Shown here in pieces: positions 24,255 to 32,102 of a DNA stretch of 46,131 nucleotides (the first letter of the stretch is position 1; each line of letters opens with the position of its first letter). The position numbers were made by a program, and so were the translations under genes. This stretch comes from Gemmataceae bacterium. GTDB lineage: Bacteria; Planctomycetota; Planctomycetia; Gemmatales; Gemmataceae. The DNA is taken from NCBI GenBank assembly GCA_009697105.1, contig SIAQ01000029.1, positions 1 to 46,131 of the forward strand. The letters are read 5' to 3'. Under the pieces are notes generated by a model. The model did no database searches, was not told where the DNA came from, and saw nothing but the letters and a program-made list of their open reading frames with translations.

Positions 24255-25126
24255 CTAAACATCTTGGGGTAGGAGCAACTCCCCCCACGTCGTCGCGTCC
24301 AGAATCCGCTCGCTCAGTGCGATCAACCGTCGTTCGTCGGTGATCCCACTGATCTCGGCCAAAACCTCTGGGCTTGGCTTGCGGAATTTCTTTCTGCCCA
24401 GGCGCAGAATCGTCTCGCGCAAGCTTTTGATCTCTCCTCTTGCCTCGCCTTTTGCGACGATTTTCTGATACGACAGTGAGTGTTCGAGATCGAGCATGGT
24501 ATCCATCTCCTTCAAAATAATGCTGAGTAACGGGTCCTGAAAACGCAGGCCCAGCAACGTCTCGGTAACGGTCCATATCGTCTTGGCCTCGGCTTGATCG
24601 GGATACTCGCGGATCAGGCGTTCGCCCATCCGCTGGATCAGACCGGGCATCAGTGCTTTCGCATCATCGCACAGTGGTGCCAGCGGGAATAAACCCCAGC
24701 TTCCCATAGCTAACTGTTCCGCGTGCAGGTCCCAGACGCGCACGACCTGGTAGCGAAGATAGCGATACGGCGGTTCGCCCTCGAACTGTCGTATCCATTC
24801 TCCCGTCATGCCGGGCGTCTCGGCTTCGCGCGTAGTAGCACGACCAAACTGTGAACCAGGCACTTGTGCTTGTACTCCAGAATGGCATTATACCACGGTA
24901 CACGCCACTCCAATGAGGGATCACGATTCGATTGGAATTCGGAATGCAATATCCAGGGTCGTGGATCATCGACGAACACGATCTTGTCGGCCAACACGGT
25001 CACCGTTGCCAGGTCCGAGTCGATGATACGCACCGCTCCGCGCGGATTCCGCGGGACCAGCGTCAGCCAATCGGGCAGATGCTGGTCCCACATTACCTTG
25101 ACGCTCACGTCATACGGCTTGCTCAT
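24255..25126 (-). pseudogene. Rpn-type PD-(D/E)XK nuclease gene broken by a frameshift
   Basis: The 5' part (ATG 25126) encodes KIVFVDDPRPWILHSEFQS, the D...ExQ core of Rpn/recombination-promoting nucleases. It runs off frame after LVVLLR at about 24825-24835. The 3' part continues in another frame from about EAETPGMTG to LLLPQDV and a stop at 24255, with the family's helical C-terminal region (EYPDQAEAKTIWTVTETLLG). The break lies in a CGCGCG run; gain of one CG pair, or loss of one base, explains it. It begins 12 bases after the dipeptidase stop, with GAGG overlapping that stop, as in an operon. Rpn genes are often mobile and often decayed. Confidence 0.8.
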
Positions 25127-25138
25127 GGCCGATTTTCC

Positions 25139-26218
25139 TCACTTCCCTTTGCTCCACGCCTTCTCGAAGAACCGCAGCCAGTTGGTGTGCATGATGCCTT
25201 CGATGTCGGCATCGCTGTAGCCGCGTTTCTTGAGGTAGCCGGGGATACGTTGTAGGTCGGCGATGGTGTCGAGATCGGCAGGCGATTGCTCACGGCCGAA
25301 ACCGCCGTCGAGGTCGGTGCCAATGGCAGCGTGTTTGGCGTTGCCGGCGAGTTGGCAGACGCGGTCGATGTGGTCGCAGACTTTTTCGAGTGGCACAGCC
25401 GTCTTGGTTTCGCCGCGAACCCAGTTCGGGATCATCATCCAGGTATCGAGGGCATGGCCGATGACGGCGCCGCGTTCGATCAGGCGTTTGGTTTGTTCGT
25501 CGGTAAGCTGGCGTTGGTTCGGCGTCAGCGTGCGGTTGTTGTGATGGCTGGCGAGGACGGGGCCGTGATAGATGTCGAGGGCTTCGTCGAAGCATTGATC
25601 GGAGAGATGGGTGACGTCGAGAATCATGCCGACGCGTTCCATTTCGCGGAGCAGGGCCGGGCCTTGCTCGAAGAGGCCGCCTTCGGTCGCCGTGCCATGG
25701 GCATACGGGCTAACGCCGTAGTGGGCTGGGCCGACGATGCGCAGGCCGGCGTCGAACCATTCTTGCACCTGATCGGGCCGCAGGATCGAGTCGGCGCCTT
25801 CCATGCTCAGGATGAAGCCGATTGGCAGCGTTTTCGAGTCCTCGTCCGCCTTCCATTCCTTGACGTGCGAATCAAGCTCGGGATAGTTCTTGATCCAGCG
25901 CATGTAGCCCGATTGGCACATGCCGCGGTAGTAGCCCATCTGGCCCATCGCGCAACCGTAGGCGGCTTCCATGTGCGAGTAACGCTGAATGGCGGGCATG
26001 GCGCCGATGCGCAAGAGCCGAGGCAGAAGTGTCGCGATAACGATGATGATCTTGCCACGACGCAGATCAGGCAGCGAGACGGTATTGCAGCCGCGGCCCT
26101 TGTCGGTCATGCCGGCGTCGTTCTCGAATCGGCGAATCTCTTCGCACGATTTCGTCAGGTCGCGGTTCCAGTCAATGGCGTTCCAGGCGAGGTCAAGGTG
26201 TGCATCGAAGACAATCAT
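25139..26218 (-). CDS. Membrane dipeptidase (peptidase M19)
   Basis: 359 residues. Zinc-binding H-x-D (FDAHLDLAWN) stands at the N-terminus. The bridging Glu region (LSMEGADS), LDVTHLSDQCFDEAL, VLASHHNNR, and IGTDLDGGFG near the end are all M19 landmarks. It hydrolyses dipeptides, possibly including peptidoglycan-derived D-amino acid dipeptides. ATG 26218 is chosen because the longer frame to 26362 is read through palindrome J. No signal peptide is seen, so it is probably cytoplasmic. Confidence 0.92.
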   Translation of the reverse strand: MIVFDAHLDLAWNAIDWNRDLTKSCEEIRRFENDAGMTDKGRGCNTVSLPDLRRGKIIIVIATLLPRLLRIGAMPAIQRYSHMEAAYGCAMGQMGYYRGMCQSGYMRWIKNYPELDSHVKEWKADEDSKTLPIGFILSMEGADSILRPDQVQEWFDAGLRIVGPAHYGVSPYAHGTATEGGLFEQGPALLREMERVGMILDVTHLSDQCFDEALDIYHGPVLASHHNNRTLTPNQRQLTDEQTKRLIERGAVIGHALDTWMMIPNWVRGETKTAVPLEKVCDHIDRVCQLAGNAKHAAIGTDLDGGFGREQSPADLDTIADLQRIPGYLKKRGYSDADIEGIMHTNWLRFFEKAWSKGK

Positions 26219-26309
26219 AGTGCGTGTCCAGGAAAAATGAGGAATACGGCAGGAATAGGTCCACGTGGTTCGTTCTACACGGCGGAACGCGAATTGGTAT
26301 GCTGATCGG

Positions 26310-26388
26310 TCAGAGCCACGCACGAAGTATGTGGTTTGATCGCACGGTGTTTTCAAATTCAAACCGCTTACTTCGTGCGAGGCTCTGA
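26310..26388. repeat. Palindromic element J (two arms)
   Basis: Arms 26310-26339 and 26359-26388 are inverted copies of about 30 bases with a few mismatches. Each arm contains a short stem, such as CCAC/GTGG in the left arm. The right arm encodes the last six codons and the TAA stop of the ribbon-helix-helix gene. Confidence 0.88.
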
Positions 26389-26553
26389 TTTCTCTTTAGC
26401 TGCGTCCTCGGCTTTTCGTCGCCGAGCGACGGCCTCCTTCAGCAAGTATTCGATTTGTCCATTGAGACTGCGCAATTCCTGCTGAGCCCAAGCTTCGAGC
26501 GACTCGAAGAGAGCAGGATCCATCCGTAACAGAAATGGCTTCCGAGGTTTCAT
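26368..26553 (-). CDS. Arc-type ribbon-helix-helix protein
   Basis: 61 residues. KPFLLRMDPALFESLEAWAQ followed by RSLNGQIEYLLKEAV fits the Arc/MetJ fold: a beta strand, then two helices, with N-G-Q-I as the typical second-helix start. It probably binds DNA as a dimer and may repress its own operon. ATG 26553 is chosen over the upstream start, whose codons come from palindrome K. The last six codons and the stop come from palindrome J. It is next to the SPFH gene, a pairing I recall from other bacteria. Confidence 0.82.
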   Translation of the reverse strand: MKPRKPFLLRMDPALFESLEAWAQQELRSLNGQIEYLLKEAVARRRKAEDAAKEKSEPRTK

Positions 26554-26572
26554 CACATTTGTCCGTAGTCCG

Positions 26573-26613
26573 TAGTCCGTAGCCACAACCGTGTTTCCAC
26601 GGGCTACGGACTA
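26573..26613. repeat. Palindromic element K with 7-bp tandem repeat
   Basis: TAGTCCGTAGCC (26573-26584) pairs with GGCTACGGACTA (26602-26613). Immediately upstream and overlapping, GTCCGTA is repeated three times (26561-26581). The SPFH gene stop (TAG, 26611-26613) is the last three bases of the right arm. Confidence 0.85.
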
Positions 26614-27501
26614 ATTGTAAAGCGTCCCGGCGTTGATGACGGGATGCACTTCGCTCTCGCCACAGAGGACGACGAGGAGGTTGCTGACCATGGCGGCCTT
26701 GCGTTCCTCGTCGAGGTGGACGACGTTTTTGTCGCTGAGTTCCTGCAGGGCCATTTGGACCATGGTGACGGCTCCGTGCACGATCTTTTGGCGGGCTGCG
26801 ATGACCGCCTCGGCCTGCTGACGGCGTAGCATGGCCTGGGCGATTTCCGGCGCGTAAGCGAGATGGGTCAAGCGTGCTTCCTCAACGTGGATGCCGGCTT
26901 TCGACAAGCGCTCGTGCAGCTCTTTTCGCAGCGCCACGGAAACCTCGTCCATGCCGGACCGGAGGGTAGTTTCATTTTCCTCGCCGTGATCGTAGGCGTA
27001 GGAGTTGGCGAGGTGGCGCACGGCCGATTCGCTCTGCACGCGGACGAACGCCTCGAAGTCTTCCACATCGAAGCATGCCTGGGCGGTGTTCTCAACACGC
27101 CAAACGACGACGGCGGCGATCTCGATCGGGTTCCCTTGCTTGTCGTTGACCTTGAGCTTGGCGCCTTCGAGGCTGCGCAACCGCTGCGAAATCTTGCGTT
27201 TGGACATGAACGGATTGGTCCAGTAGAACCCGCTTGCCTTGACCGTGCCCGAATAGGAACCGAATAGTGTCAGGACGCAGGCCTCGTTCGGCAGTAGCGT
27301 GAAGAATCCGTTGAGCGAGACGAGCGTGCAGGCAAACAGGAGAATGCCCGCGACGATGCCGACAACCCCGAACGGGTTGTTCGTCTTTTCGAGGACGACG
27401 GCACCGGCGACGAAAATCCCGATAGAGACCAGTCCGGCGATAATGACGCCGACTAGCATGGCGTAGCCGCGGGACGGATGCTGGTTCGTTTCGTTGCTCA
27501 T
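26611..27501 (-). CDS. SPFH/Band 7 domain membrane protein
   Basis: 296 residues. Two N-terminal hydrophobic segments (residues about 14-36 and 43-66) are followed by an SPFH domain. It runs from NGFFTLLPNEACVLTLFG through WRVENTAQACFDVEDFEAFV to LRKELHERLSKAGIHVEEARLTHLAYAPEIAQAMLRRQQAEAV. A C-terminal segment mentions conserved LSDKNVVHLDEERKAAMVSNLLVVLC. SPFH proteins form large membrane-bound cages or scaffolds. It is probably co-transcribed with the small ribbon-helix-helix gene that follows. The stop codon is contributed by palindrome K. Confidence 0.92.
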   Translation of the reverse strand: MSNETNQHPSRGYAMLVGVIIAGLVSIGIFVAGAVVLEKTNNPFGVVGIVAGILLFACTLVSLNGFFTLLPNEACVLTLFGSYSGTVKASGFYWTNPFMSKRKISQRLRSLEGAKLKVNDKQGNPIEIAAVVVWRVENTAQACFDVEDFEAFVRVQSESAVRHLANSYAYDHGEENETTLRSGMDEVSVALRKELHERLSKAGIHVEEARLTHLAYAPEIAQAMLRRQQAEAVIAARQKIVHGAVTMVQMALQELSDKNVVHLDEERKAAMVSNLLVVLCGESEVHPVINAGTLYN

Positions 27502-27600
27502 AGCAGCCCCTTTTAAATTGGAATCGATTCGATATGTTTATGATATCGCTTTGGTATCTCGAAGTCAAGCGCGTCTTCCTCGTTCCCCAACAGGCCGCTT

Positions 27601-27661
27601 AACGAGCCGGAAGCGTAAGCGACGGATTGGCGAAATCCGTCGCTTACGCTTCCGACTCGTT
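27601..27661. repeat. Palindromic element F (two arms)
   Basis: Arms 27601-27628 and 27634-27661 are 28-bp inverted copies with one mismatch and a five-base spacer. The sequence AGCGTAAGCGAC relates it to elements G and G'. It lies between the divergent SPFH and WD40 genes. Confidence 0.92.
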
Positions 27662-27741
27662 ATTTTGTTGTCCACGCAATCCTCCAGCGTCTATACTCAG
27701 GAGTAGGTTTCGGGATTCGCGAACTCAACGTGAGGACCAAC

Positions 27742-30700
27742 ATGATCGCACAACGATTCACAACGGCGACTCGGCATCTCATCACGGCCATGGTGATTGG
27801 CGCGTTCGCAATCCCGCCTCTCCATGGGCAGCCGACCAAAGCTCCGAACGCGGATGATGTCAAAGCGTTGCAGGCGAAATTCGGAGCCGAGCGCGATGTC
27901 GTGGTAAAGGCCGGGATCGCGAAGAAGTATCTGCCGGCGATTATGGACAAAGCCGACGAACTCGCCAAGAAATCCGAGGAAGCCCTGGCGGGCGGGCGAT
28001 TGTCGCAAGCCACCGAAGCGATTCGCCAGGCGCGTTGGCAGCTCCCCTACCAGCCCAATGGCGTGCCGGACCATGTCGCGCGGATTATCGGTAACTTGCG
28101 GTTGCGCCATAGCCGCGAGATCAAGGCCGTCGCCTACAGTCCGGATGGCACGCTGCTCGCCAGCGCCAGCAGCGATCGGACGGTCAAGATTTGGGATCTG
28201 GGCAACGGGCACGAAATCCTCAGCTACACCGGGCACACCGATGCAGTGCGCTGTCTCGTCTGGAGCGCGGACAGCTCGTTCATCGCCTCGGCGGGCGGCG
28301 AAAAGAATATCAAAATCTGGGATCCGAAAACCGGCAAAGACAAGCAGAGTATCGTCGGCGCCGGCGCCAACGTCAGTGCGCTCGCCATTTCCAAGGATGG
28401 CAAACATCTCTTCGTCGGACAATTTGAGATTCCCGGCAATCCGCCGAACGGACTATTCGTGTATGAGACCCAGACCGGCAAGCTCGTCCGCGAAGTTCGC
28501 GATTTCCCCAACCGCATCAGCTCCATCAACGTTAGCCCCGACGGTACAACTCTGGCCACCGGCGACGAGAACGGCAACACCCGGCTTTGGCAGTACCCGA
28601 CCTTCGTAGACAACGTCAATCAGCCCGCCTACTGGGCCGTGCAGGATCCCAGTGGTGCCGCCTACCAAGTCGTATTCAACGCCGATGGCAGGACGCTGGC
28701 CCGCGTCGGTCAACAGGGCGTAAAGTTCTACAACGTGCCATTGCCCGGCACGCCGTTTCAGATCGCCGCGCCGCGCATGAAGATTGATGTCCTCGGCGCA
28801 CAACGGGCCATCTACAGCAAAGACGGCAAGTCGATCTTTGTCGGCGACGACAAGGGCAACATCTCGTTCTGGGATCCCGATTCAGGCCAAATCCTGGGTA
28901 GCTACAAGAACGCCCACGCTGGCGCGATTCATGGCTTGACCTTCAACACGGACGGGAATCAGCTGGCATCGTGCTCCTACGGCTTCAACATCCGCCTGTG
29001 GGATTTCGATGTTGTTCTGCAATCGCGCGATGTTGAGATTCATGGCGGTTCGGTTTGGCTAGCCACCTTCAGCCCCGATGCAACACGAATATTGTCCGCC
29101 AGTGCCGACAAAACCGCGAAAGTGTGGGAACGTGTCTCGGGTGAGGTCCTGTTCACGCTTAGCGACCATAAGGCGCCGGTCACCGTCGCTCAGTTCAGCC
29201 CCGATGGCAAGTTCATCGCCACGGCAGGCGGCGATAAGATTCTCCGCATCTGGGACGCCAAAGCCGGCAAACTCTTGAACACCGGCGAAGGCCATCAGGG
29301 CACGATTACGTTCCTCGATTTCTCCAGCAGCAGCACGCGAATCGTCACAGGCAGCGCCGATCGCCGCGCCAAAATTTGGGACGCCGACACCGGCAAGGAA
29401 ATCTTGAGCATCGACGACAACCCGTCGATCATCTCCAGCGTCGCGTTCTCTCCGAACGCCAAGCAGATAGCCGTGGGCAACATCGACCAGACGATCCGCC
29501 TCTATGATGCAGCGACGGGCAAACTCCAACAGAGCTGGCAGGCGCATGGTGTGGCAGTCAGCGGCGTCGCCTACAGTCCAGATGGCACGTATCTAGCGTC
29601 GTGCGGGGCGGACACCGTTGTCGCCGTCTGGCCTCTCAGTACGCCCGGCCAAAACGCCATCCGCCTTTCGGGACACTCTGGGCCGGTGAGCATGGTGGCG
29701 TTTCGTAACGACAGCCAGCACCTCGTCTCCTGCGGGGCCGACCAGCTCATCAAACTGTGGAAGATCGAGAACGGCATGGGCAAGGAGATGCAGACCTATC
29801 GCGGGCACAAAGATTGGGTGACCTCGGTCGCCTTTTCGAAAGACGGGCACCACGTCGTCTCGGCAAGCGTCGATCGCCGCGTGAAGATTTGGGAGATCAC
29901 GAACAAGGAAATCCCGCTGCTCGCCGAACATACTAGCGCCGTGGAGTCGGTCGCGGTCAGTCCGAACGGAAAGATCATCGCCACGGGCTCGTCGGATCGC
30001 ACGATCAAGTTCTGGGATCGCGAAACCGGCGCCGAGATTGCGTCGTTGCCCGCGCATGACATCGCCATCTATGCGCTCGCCTTCACGCCGGACAGCAAAC
30101 GGTTGCTCTCTAGCGGCAGTGATTTCATTCCAGCGTCGAATACCACGCGGGCGAACATACGCCACTGGGAAATCAACCCGCCGCGAGCGCTGCCGTTGAC
30201 CCAGCAACAGACAAATGTCTTCGGCAGGTTGCTGCAATACTCGCCGTACATGTTCGTTGAGCCCGAGGGCAAGAGCGTCTATATCTGGATGCCTATCAAT
30301 AGCGCCAGCGAAAGCACCTATGTCGAGGCGTTCGATATCGACGCGGGCACGATCGCGTTTACTTTCAAGGAGACGACGCGCAAGGTCAATTCGCTCGCCT
30401 TTTGCGCGAACGGAAAATTAGCCGTCACCGGAGCGAAGGACGGCAGCGTCTTGTTCTGGGATCTGAGCAAAACGGACGCCAAACAAGACAAGGCGGGCGT
30501 GTGGAACCTCTTCGATAAAGTCGGCGTCGCCGATCTTGCCATCACGCCCGACGGCGCGACGCTCGTCGCCACCAGCGACACCGGCGAGATCAAAGTCGGC
30601 AAGGTCGCGGGTCGCCAGGTCGTCAAGTCGTTCAAGGGCCATGAGGGGCGTATCCTAACGTGCCTGGTCAGTCCCGATGGCAAACGCTTTGTCACCATGG

Positions 30701-30870
30701 GCGCGGACAACATCGTCAAGGTATGGGACCTCGACGGCAACGAGCTTCGCCGCTGGAACATGGGAAAACACCATGAATCGTTTGTCATCAGTCTCGCCTT
30801 CACGCCCGATGGTCGCCAAATCGTGACCGCCAACGCCAACACGACGGTTTACGTGCTCGATTTGCCGTGA
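27742..30870 (+). CDS. Exported WD40-repeat protein, 1042 residues
   Basis: ATG 27742 is used because GAGG lies six bases upstream and it opens the signal peptide (ending PPLHGQ). A helical N-terminal region is followed by about a dozen or more WD40 repeats, with AYSPDGTLLASASSDRTVKI, SPDGKFIATAGGDKILRIWD and VAFSKDGHHVVSASVDRRVK being typical. There are enough blades for two propellers. No enzyme domain is seen, so it is probably a protein-binding scaffold in the periplasm. Exported WD40 proteins without a kinase are frequent in planctomycetes. A -10-like TATACT is at 27692-27697. Confidence 0.92.
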   Translation: MIAQRFTTATRHLITAMVIGAFAIPPLHGQPTKAPNADDVKALQAKFGAERDVVVKAGIAKKYLPAIMDKADELAKKSEEALAGGRLSQATEAIRQARWQLPYQPNGVPDHVARIIGNLRLRHSREIKAVAYSPDGTLLASASSDRTVKIWDLGNGHEILSYTGHTDAVRCLVWSADSSFIASAGGEKNIKIWDPKTGKDKQSIVGAGANVSALAISKDGKHLFVGQFEIPGNPPNGLFVYETQTGKLVREVRDFPNRISSINVSPDGTTLATGDENGNTRLWQYPTFVDNVNQPAYWAVQDPSGAAYQVVFNADGRTLARVGQQGVKFYNVPLPGTPFQIAAPRMKIDVLGAQRAIYSKDGKSIFVGDDKGNISFWDPDSGQILGSYKNAHAGAIHGLTFNTDGNQLASCSYGFNIRLWDFDVVLQSRDVEIHGGSVWLATFSPDATRILSASADKTAKVWERVSGEVLFTLSDHKAPVTVAQFSPDGKFIATAGGDKILRIWDAKAGKLLNTGEGHQGTITFLDFSSSSTRIVTGSADRRAKIWDADTGKEILSIDDNPSIISSVAFSPNAKQIAVGNIDQTIRLYDAATGKLQQSWQAHGVAVSGVAYSPDGTYLASCGADTVVAVWPLSTPGQNAIRLSGHSGPVSMVAFRNDSQHLVSCGADQLIKLWKIENGMGKEMQTYRGHKDWVTSVAFSKDGHHVVSASVDRRVKIWEITNKEIPLLAEHTSAVESVAVSPNGKIIATGSSDRTIKFWDRETGAEIASLPAHDIAIYALAFTPDSKRLLSSGSDFIPASNTTRANIRHWEINPPRALPLTQQQTNVFGRLLQYSPYMFVEPEGKSVYIWMPINSASESTYVEAFDIDAGTIAFTFKETTRKVNSLAFCANGKLAVTGAKDGSVLFWDLSKTDAKQDKAGVWNLFDKVGVADLAITPDGATLVATSDTGEIKVGKVAGRQVVKSFKGHEGRILTCLVSPDGKRFVTMGADNIVKVWDLDGNELRRWNMGKHHESFVISLAFTPDGRQIVTANANTTVYVLDLP

Positions 30871-31334
30871 GGTATGATTTCCCCAGATAGCTCGTCATTT
30901 ATGGCGGGTATGTAGCCGAACCCGCCATATACGGCGGGCCCTAAGAGGGGCCATGGATTGCCGACTTCCCAAGAACGGCCCTCATGAGGTATACTGCGAT
31001 AGGAAATACTTTCGGTTCAGGTGAGGAATGATGGCAACGAAAATCACCACCGAAATGCGCCAGCGAGTCTCTTGGCCTATTCGCTGACGCTTGTGCTTGA
31101 CAAGTTGGCCGTCGCGACCGATCGTGGCATATCGAAGCCATCTCGCTCTGTTTGATGGTTTCTCATCGGCACGATGCGATAAACTGAGAGTTCGTTGCAA
31201 TCGATCCATGCAGAGCGAAATGGCTACGGTGGCTGGGTGCGCCAATTGGGGGAACGATTCGCCATCGATTTGCGTCCAAAGTGCAGTCAAATGATTCGAT
31301 CTTGATCTGATTCCCTATTGCGAGGTAGTTCACC
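30871..31334. other. 464-base gap between the WD40 and TRASH-like genes
   Basis: TGGCGGG (30902-30908) can pair with CCCGCCA (30921-30927), which can also pair with GGCGGG (30933-30938): overlapping alternative hairpins just past the WD40 stop, possibly a terminator. A tiny ORF at 31031-31087 (MATKITTEMRQ, with GTGAGG before it) resembles the start of a small planctomycete antitoxin but stops after 18 codons, so it may be a remnant. I recognise nothing else here. Confidence 0.45.
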
Positions 31335-32033
31335 ATGCATAAATGGTTCCTGTCGGCGTTTGTCCTGTCGCTCGGTATTTTTCTCCCGGTTGCCGACGCC
31401 GGCAAAAAAGGCGGCGGCGAAACCAAGGAGGCATTACAGGTTTTTCAGGAGTTCATCGGCGGCTGGAAAGGCACCGCCAACGAGAAGAAACTCGGCTTCT
31501 GGACCGAGAAGTCCAACTGGAGCTGGCGCTTCAAGGGCAAAGATATTTGGCTGACCTTCGACCTCGAAAACAGCAAACTCTACAAGGGTGGAGAAGTTCG
31601 TTTTTTGCCCGATAAAGAGCAATACCAAATCACCGTGACTGATAAGGGTGGGAAAAAAGCAGTTTACGCAGGCGAGTTCAAAAAGAACATGCTCATCGTT
31701 GACCGTAAGAATCCCGACACCAACGACACCGAGCAGATCAGGATGAACATCGCCGGCGGCGGCGATCGTTTGGTCTACGAAGTCTGGATCAGGCCCGATG
31801 GCCGAACCCAGTTCGCCAAACAACTCCAGGTAGGCTACACCCGCGAAGGTGTTACGTTCGGGGTCGATGCAGGCGGCAAGAAGCCCGAGTGCTGCGTTAC
31901 CGGCGGGTTGGGCACGTCCACTGTCTCCTTTGGAGGCGCGACCTACTATGTCTGCTGCTCTGGTTGCCGAGATGCGTTCAACGAGAATCCCGCCAAGGTC
32001 ATCGCGGAGTTCTTGAAGAAGAAGAAGCGGTGA
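31335..32033 (+). CDS. Secreted protein with C-terminal TRASH/YHS-like metal-binding domain
   Basis: 232 residues. A signal peptide ends near VADAGKK. The middle (about 35-170) is beta-rich and lipocalin-like in feel (GWKGTANEKKLGFWTEKSNW, then FLPDKEQYQITVTD), as in planctomycete TIGR03067-type proteins. The last 45 residues contain ECCVTGG, then YYVCCSGCRDAFNENP, the Cys arrangement of TRASH/YHS metal-binding domains, which bind copper, zinc or similar ions. GAGG precedes the ATG. An envelope metal-binding role is inferred; no metal transporter is adjacent. Confidence 0.78.
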   Translation: MHKWFLSAFVLSLGIFLPVADAGKKGGGETKEALQVFQEFIGGWKGTANEKKLGFWTEKSNWSWRFKGKDIWLTFDLENSKLYKGGEVRFLPDKEQYQITVTDKGGKKAVYAGEFKKNMLIVDRKNPDTNDTEQIRMNIAGGGDRLVYEVWIRPDGRTQFAKQLQVGYTREGVTFGVDAGGKKPECCVTGGLGTSTVSFGGATYYVCCSGCRDAFNENPAKVIAEFLKKKKR

Positions 32034-32041
32034 GACCTGAT

Positions 32042-32098
32042 TTCCGCTTGCGGCTTAGCACTCGGAACATCCCGCTCGAGCGCTAAGCCGCAAGCGGA
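32042..32098. repeat. Palindromic element C5 (two arms)
   Basis: Family C element between two converging genes, 8 bases after the TRASH-like gene stop and 4 bases before the stop codon of the FHA gene. It could terminate both transcripts. Confidence 0.92.
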
Positions 32099-32102
32099 GT
32101 AC

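Noticed and set aside
30902-30938. The hairpins past the WD40 gene as another member of the palindrome families
   Set aside because: The stems are only seven bases and do not have the double-hairpin arm design; a simple terminator is more likely.
31091-31294. A 67-codon ORF in the gap after the WD40 gene
   Set aside because: It has no ribosome site, no family resemblance and a composition like random sequence.
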